The notes beneath the pieces were generated by a model that did not search any database, was not told where the DNA came from, and saw nothing but the letters and a program-made list of their open reading frames with translations. The position numbers and the translations under genes were made by a program. 64,000 nucleotides of DNA. Origin: Clostridiales bacterium. Lineage in GTDB: Bacteria > Bacillota > Clostridia > Oscillospirales > Oscillospiraceae. The stretch lies in assembly GCA_029010715.1 (NCBI GenBank), contig JAQXKZ010000022.1, forward strand, positions 1 through 64,000, given 5' to 3'. Below are positions 61,727 through 64,000 of this stretch, piece after piece (the first letter of the stretch is position 1; every line of letters begins with the position of its first letter).

Positions 61727-62619
61727 TGATAGAGGTCAGAAAACTTTGTAAGAAATTCGACGGCTTCGCCGCGCTCGACGGTCTTGATATAACCGTGCCG
61801 GACGGCGCAGTGTACGGGCTGGTCGGCCCGAACGGCGCCGGAAAATCTACGCTGATCCGTCATCTGGCGGGTATCCTGCGTCAGGACGGCGGAGAGCTGC
61901 TCTTTGACGGCGAGCCGGTTTTTGAAAATCCGGCGGTCAAGGCGCGTATTGCCTATATACCGGATGACGCGTTCTACTATCCCGGCGCGAGCGTGAAGGA
62001 TATGATGCAGTTTTACCGCCGTATATACCCGTCCTTCAGCTCCGAACGCTTTGAAAAGCTCGGCGGAGCCTTCGGCATAGCTCCGGAGCGCCCCTTCCGC
62101 CGTCTGTCCAAAGGTATGAAGAAACAGGCGGCTTTCTGGCTTGCTCTTTCCGTCTGCCCGAAATACATATTGCTCGACGAGCCCCTTGACGGTCTTGACC
62201 CCGTGATGCGCCGGCATGTGATGAAGCTTCTGCTTGCCGATGTTGCCGAAAACGGTACTACGGTACTTGTATCTTCGCATAACCTCCGCGAACTGGAGGA
62301 TGTATGCGACCATGTAGGCATAATGAATAAGGGCAGGATGCTGCTGCAGCGTCCGCTGAGCGAGCTGCAGGACCGTACTGTCAAGGTCCAGCTTGCGCTG
62401 CCGGAGGGCAGGAAGCTGCCGGAAGGCCTCGATATCCTGCACAGCAGCGTTACCGGGAGCCTGTATCAGCTCATCGTGCGCGGCAGCACCGGGGAGGTCA
62501 CGAATATACTTTCGACGGCAGAGCCCTTCTTCATCGACGTTCTGCCCATGTCTCTGGAGGAGATATTCATCTATGAGTTAGGAGGTGGCGACAGTGAAGT
62601 CAGGGATATCATTCTTTAA
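61726..62619 (+). CDS. ABC transporter ATPase (YtrB-like)
   Basis: 297-residue ATPase. Walker A GLVGPNGAGKSTLIRHLAG, signature RLSKGMKKQAAFWLALS (the LSKGM form typical of GntR-linked ABC systems), Walker B YILLDEPLDGLDPVM, H-loop LVSSHNLRELE. Its 3' end overlaps the next gene by 26 bases. Confidence 0.92.
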   Translation: MIEVRKLCKKFDGFAALDGLDITVPDGAVYGLVGPNGAGKSTLIRHLAGILRQDGGELLFDGEPVFENPAVKARIAYIPDDAFYYPGASVKDMMQFYRRIYPSFSSERFEKLGGAFGIAPERPFRRLSKGMKKQAAFWLALSVCPKYILLDEPLDGLDPVMRRHVMKLLLADVAENGTTVLVSSHNLRELEDVCDHVGIMNKGRMLLQRPLSELQDRTVKVQLALPEGRKLPEGLDILHSSVTGSLYQLIVRGSTGEVTNILSTAEPFFIDVLPMSLEEIFIYELGGGDSEVRDIIL

Positions 62620-64000
62620 CAGGGGCATAGCCCTGAACCTGCTCAAACGTTTCTGGCCGCTGTGGACGACATACCTCGCAACGCTGTTGTTCGTGTTCCC
62701 CGTAAACATATTAAGCAAGCTGAGCTGGGAACTGAACTGGGCCTTCGACTCCTCCGCCGTCTATGAAATATACGCCGTCAACGGCTATATTCTCCGGACC
62801 GGAAGGCTTGTGTTTCTGGCCTCGTTTGTTTTCGCCGTGCTTGTGGCCATGGCGGTATTCGGCTATCTGTACGACCAGCGCTGCTGCGGTCTGATGAACT
62901 CCCTGCCGCTCCGCCGAGAAACCGTGTATTCCACGGCGTTTATCACCGGCCTTGCGCCGATGCTCGCCGCCGACCTGCTTGTCTGGCTTGCGGCCTGGCT
63001 GGTACTTTCCGGCGTGCCTAACGTCGGCGCGGACTATATGCTTCAGTGGCTTGCCATGTCAGTCATGAGCAACATTGCCTTTTTCGGCATGGCCTCCTTC
63101 TGCGCGGGACTTACAGGCAGCATCCCGATCCTTCCCGCCCTGTACGCGGTGCTCAATGTCGCCGCCTGGCTGCTTGAGGCCGCTGTCAGATCCCTGCTTG
63201 ATGTCCTCGTCTACGGCTACGCCTATGACGGCTTTGTGCTCTCCTGGCTTTCGCCCGTTGTCCGCCTCAACTCCTGCGATGTTGAGAGCGAACAGATAGA
63301 GGGGGCCGCGGAGTGGGCCTGCACCTATTCCATACCCTGCTTCAATTACCTTATCGGCTTCTGCATTGCCGGCATTGTGCTCGCCGTGCTCGGTCTGCTG
63401 CTCGTGCGGCGGCGCCGCATGGAGGTCGCGGGCGACGTTGTCGCCGTCGGCTGGCTCAAACCGGCCTTTAAATACTGCATGGCTGTCGGCGGAGCGCTGA
63501 CCTTTGCCTGTGCGGTCTACGAATGCTTCTTCAACTATGTGCTGTACGGCGTACCCGCCGCGCTTCTGGTGATTGCGATGATGCCCGTCGGCGCGTTTAT
63601 CGGCTTCTTCGGCTCCGAGATGCTGATGCAGAAGAGCCTGCATGTGTTTACAAAGGGCTGGAAGCAGTACATAAGCATCTGCTGCTGCCTGACCCTTCTG
63701 GCGCTGTGTGCTGAATTTGATGTTGCCGGCTACGAAAAACGCATACCGGACTTCGACGATATAGAATACGTCAGCGTCGACAACAGAGCAGGGAAGGAGA
63801 CGCAGCCGGAAACCATAAGCCTCTGCCGCGAGCTGCATCAGAAGCTCATCGACGACAAGGCTCAGGAAAGCGGCGTACAGAATTTCAGCTCTGTGCCTAT
63901 CAACTACTACCTCAAGGACGGCCGCCATATCTGCCGCCTGTACAAAATGGACTGCAGCGATGAAAAGAAGGCCGATCCGGATTCAGCGGTCGGCGCGCTC
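62594..64000 (+). CDS. ABC-2-type membrane protein, DUF6449-like (partial)
   Basis: Starts with GTG 62594, seven bases after AGGAGGT, and runs open to the window end (469 codons seen, 3' end missing). At least six hydrophobic helices are visible (for example TTYLATLLFVFPVNIL, RLVFLASFVFAVLVAMAVFGYL, GLAPMLAADLLVWLAAWLVL). NSLPLRRETVYSTAF is typical of ABC-2 permeases, followed by an extracytoplasmic region beginning near residue 375. Probably the membrane partner of the upstream ATPase. Confidence 0.85.
   Translation, partial: MKSGISFFNRGIALNLLKRFWPLWTTYLATLLFVFPVNILSKLSWELNWAFDSSAVYEIYAVNGYILRTGRLVFLASFVFAVLVAMAVFGYLYDQRCCGLMNSLPLRRETVYSTAFITGLAPMLAADLLVWLAAWLVLSGVPNVGADYMLQWLAMSVMSNIAFFGMASFCAGLTGSIPILPALYAVLNVAAWLLEAAVRSLLDVLVYGYAYDGFVLSWLSPVVRLNSCDVESEQIEGAAEWACTYSIPCFNYLIGFCIAGIVLAVLGLLLVRRRRMEVAGDVVAVGWLKPAFKYCMAVGGALTFACAVYECFFNYVLYGVPAALLVIAMMPVGAFIGFFGSEMLMQKSLHVFTKGWKQYISICCCLTLLALCAEFDVAGYEKRIPDFDDIEYVSVDNRAGKETQPETISLCRELHQKLIDDKAQESGVQNFSSVPINYYLKDGRHICRLYKMDCSDEKKADPDSAVGAL

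Overview
This window looks like a chromosomal segment of a GC-rich, spore-forming member of the Firmicutes, class Clostridia, probably near the Oscillospirales. The evidence is: SpoVT and SpoIVB homologues, T-box and purine-riboswitch leaders, strong AGGAGG-type ribosome binding sites with occasional TTG/GTG starts, Clostridia-style amino-acid and nucleoside ABC transporters, a type III glutamine synthetase, and frequent ATA isoleucine codons despite the GC content. No phage, transposase, integrase or CRISPR array was seen.

Layout. 1-5 kb: a LysR regulator, a convergent hexuronate-type pair (RraA-like aldolase, mannonate dehydratase UxuA), a DegV lipid-binding protein and the sporulation regulator SpoVT. 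5-7.4 kb: the rpmG-secE-nusG-rplK-rplA translation/secretion operon on the minus strand. 7.7-10.5 kb: folC, ruvX and spoIVB. 10.6-14.9 kb: a PepSY protein, an OmpR-type two-component pair and an ECF sigma/anti-sigma pair. 14.9-19.9 kb: an overlapping minus-strand operon ymdB-yhaO-yhaN-patB. 20.0-20.4 kb: a 55-residue membrane protein and tRNA-Arg(ACG). 20.7-25.3 kb: a five-gene lantibiotic/peptide self-protection module (three ABC genes divergent from a response regulator and kinase) lying next to that tRNA, probably acquired. 25.5-31.4 kb: a cytidylate-kinase-like protein and a complete branched-chain amino acid transporter (livKHMGF). 31.6-35.6 kb: nitrogen assimilation genes asnB, glnA and an ANTAR RNA-binding regulator. 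35.8-46.2 kb: an arginine operon argG-argH-(ABC binding protein)-(ABC permease)-argF-carA-carB, in which carB is fused to a DapF-like domain. 46.6-50.4 kb: a DUF4956/VTC/CotH operon. 50.5-56.7 kb: xpt, then a guanine riboswitch in front of a BMP-type purine nucleoside ABC transporter. 56.8-64 kb: glutamine synthetase III, a TTD14-like AAA-CYTH protein, a purine-type phosphoribosyltransferase, and a GntR/ABC/membrane operon cut by the window end.

How it works together. The dominant theme is nitrogen economy: ammonium capture into glutamine (two unrelated glutamine synthetases) and asparagine, carbamoyl phosphate and arginine synthesis, import of branched-chain and polar amino acids, and purine salvage. 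Much of this appears controlled in the leader RNA. asnB has a consensus promoter, then a terminator-like hairpin, then an asparagine T-box. glnN has the same promoter-hairpin arrangement and shares a GGCAAWGRCGYCG element with asnB at the same distance from the start site. In both leaders this element can fold into a small hairpin with a six-base A-N-N-G-N-N loop, the signature bound by ANTAR antiterminators, and an ANTAR protein is encoded just downstream of glnA.

The points most worth a second look are the predicted ANTAR/T-box leader circuit, the CarB-DapF fusion (whose DapF half lacks the first catalytic cysteine), the possible immunity island beside tRNA-Arg, and the VTC-CotH-DUF4956 operon. 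All calls come from reading the sequence; no database search was run.
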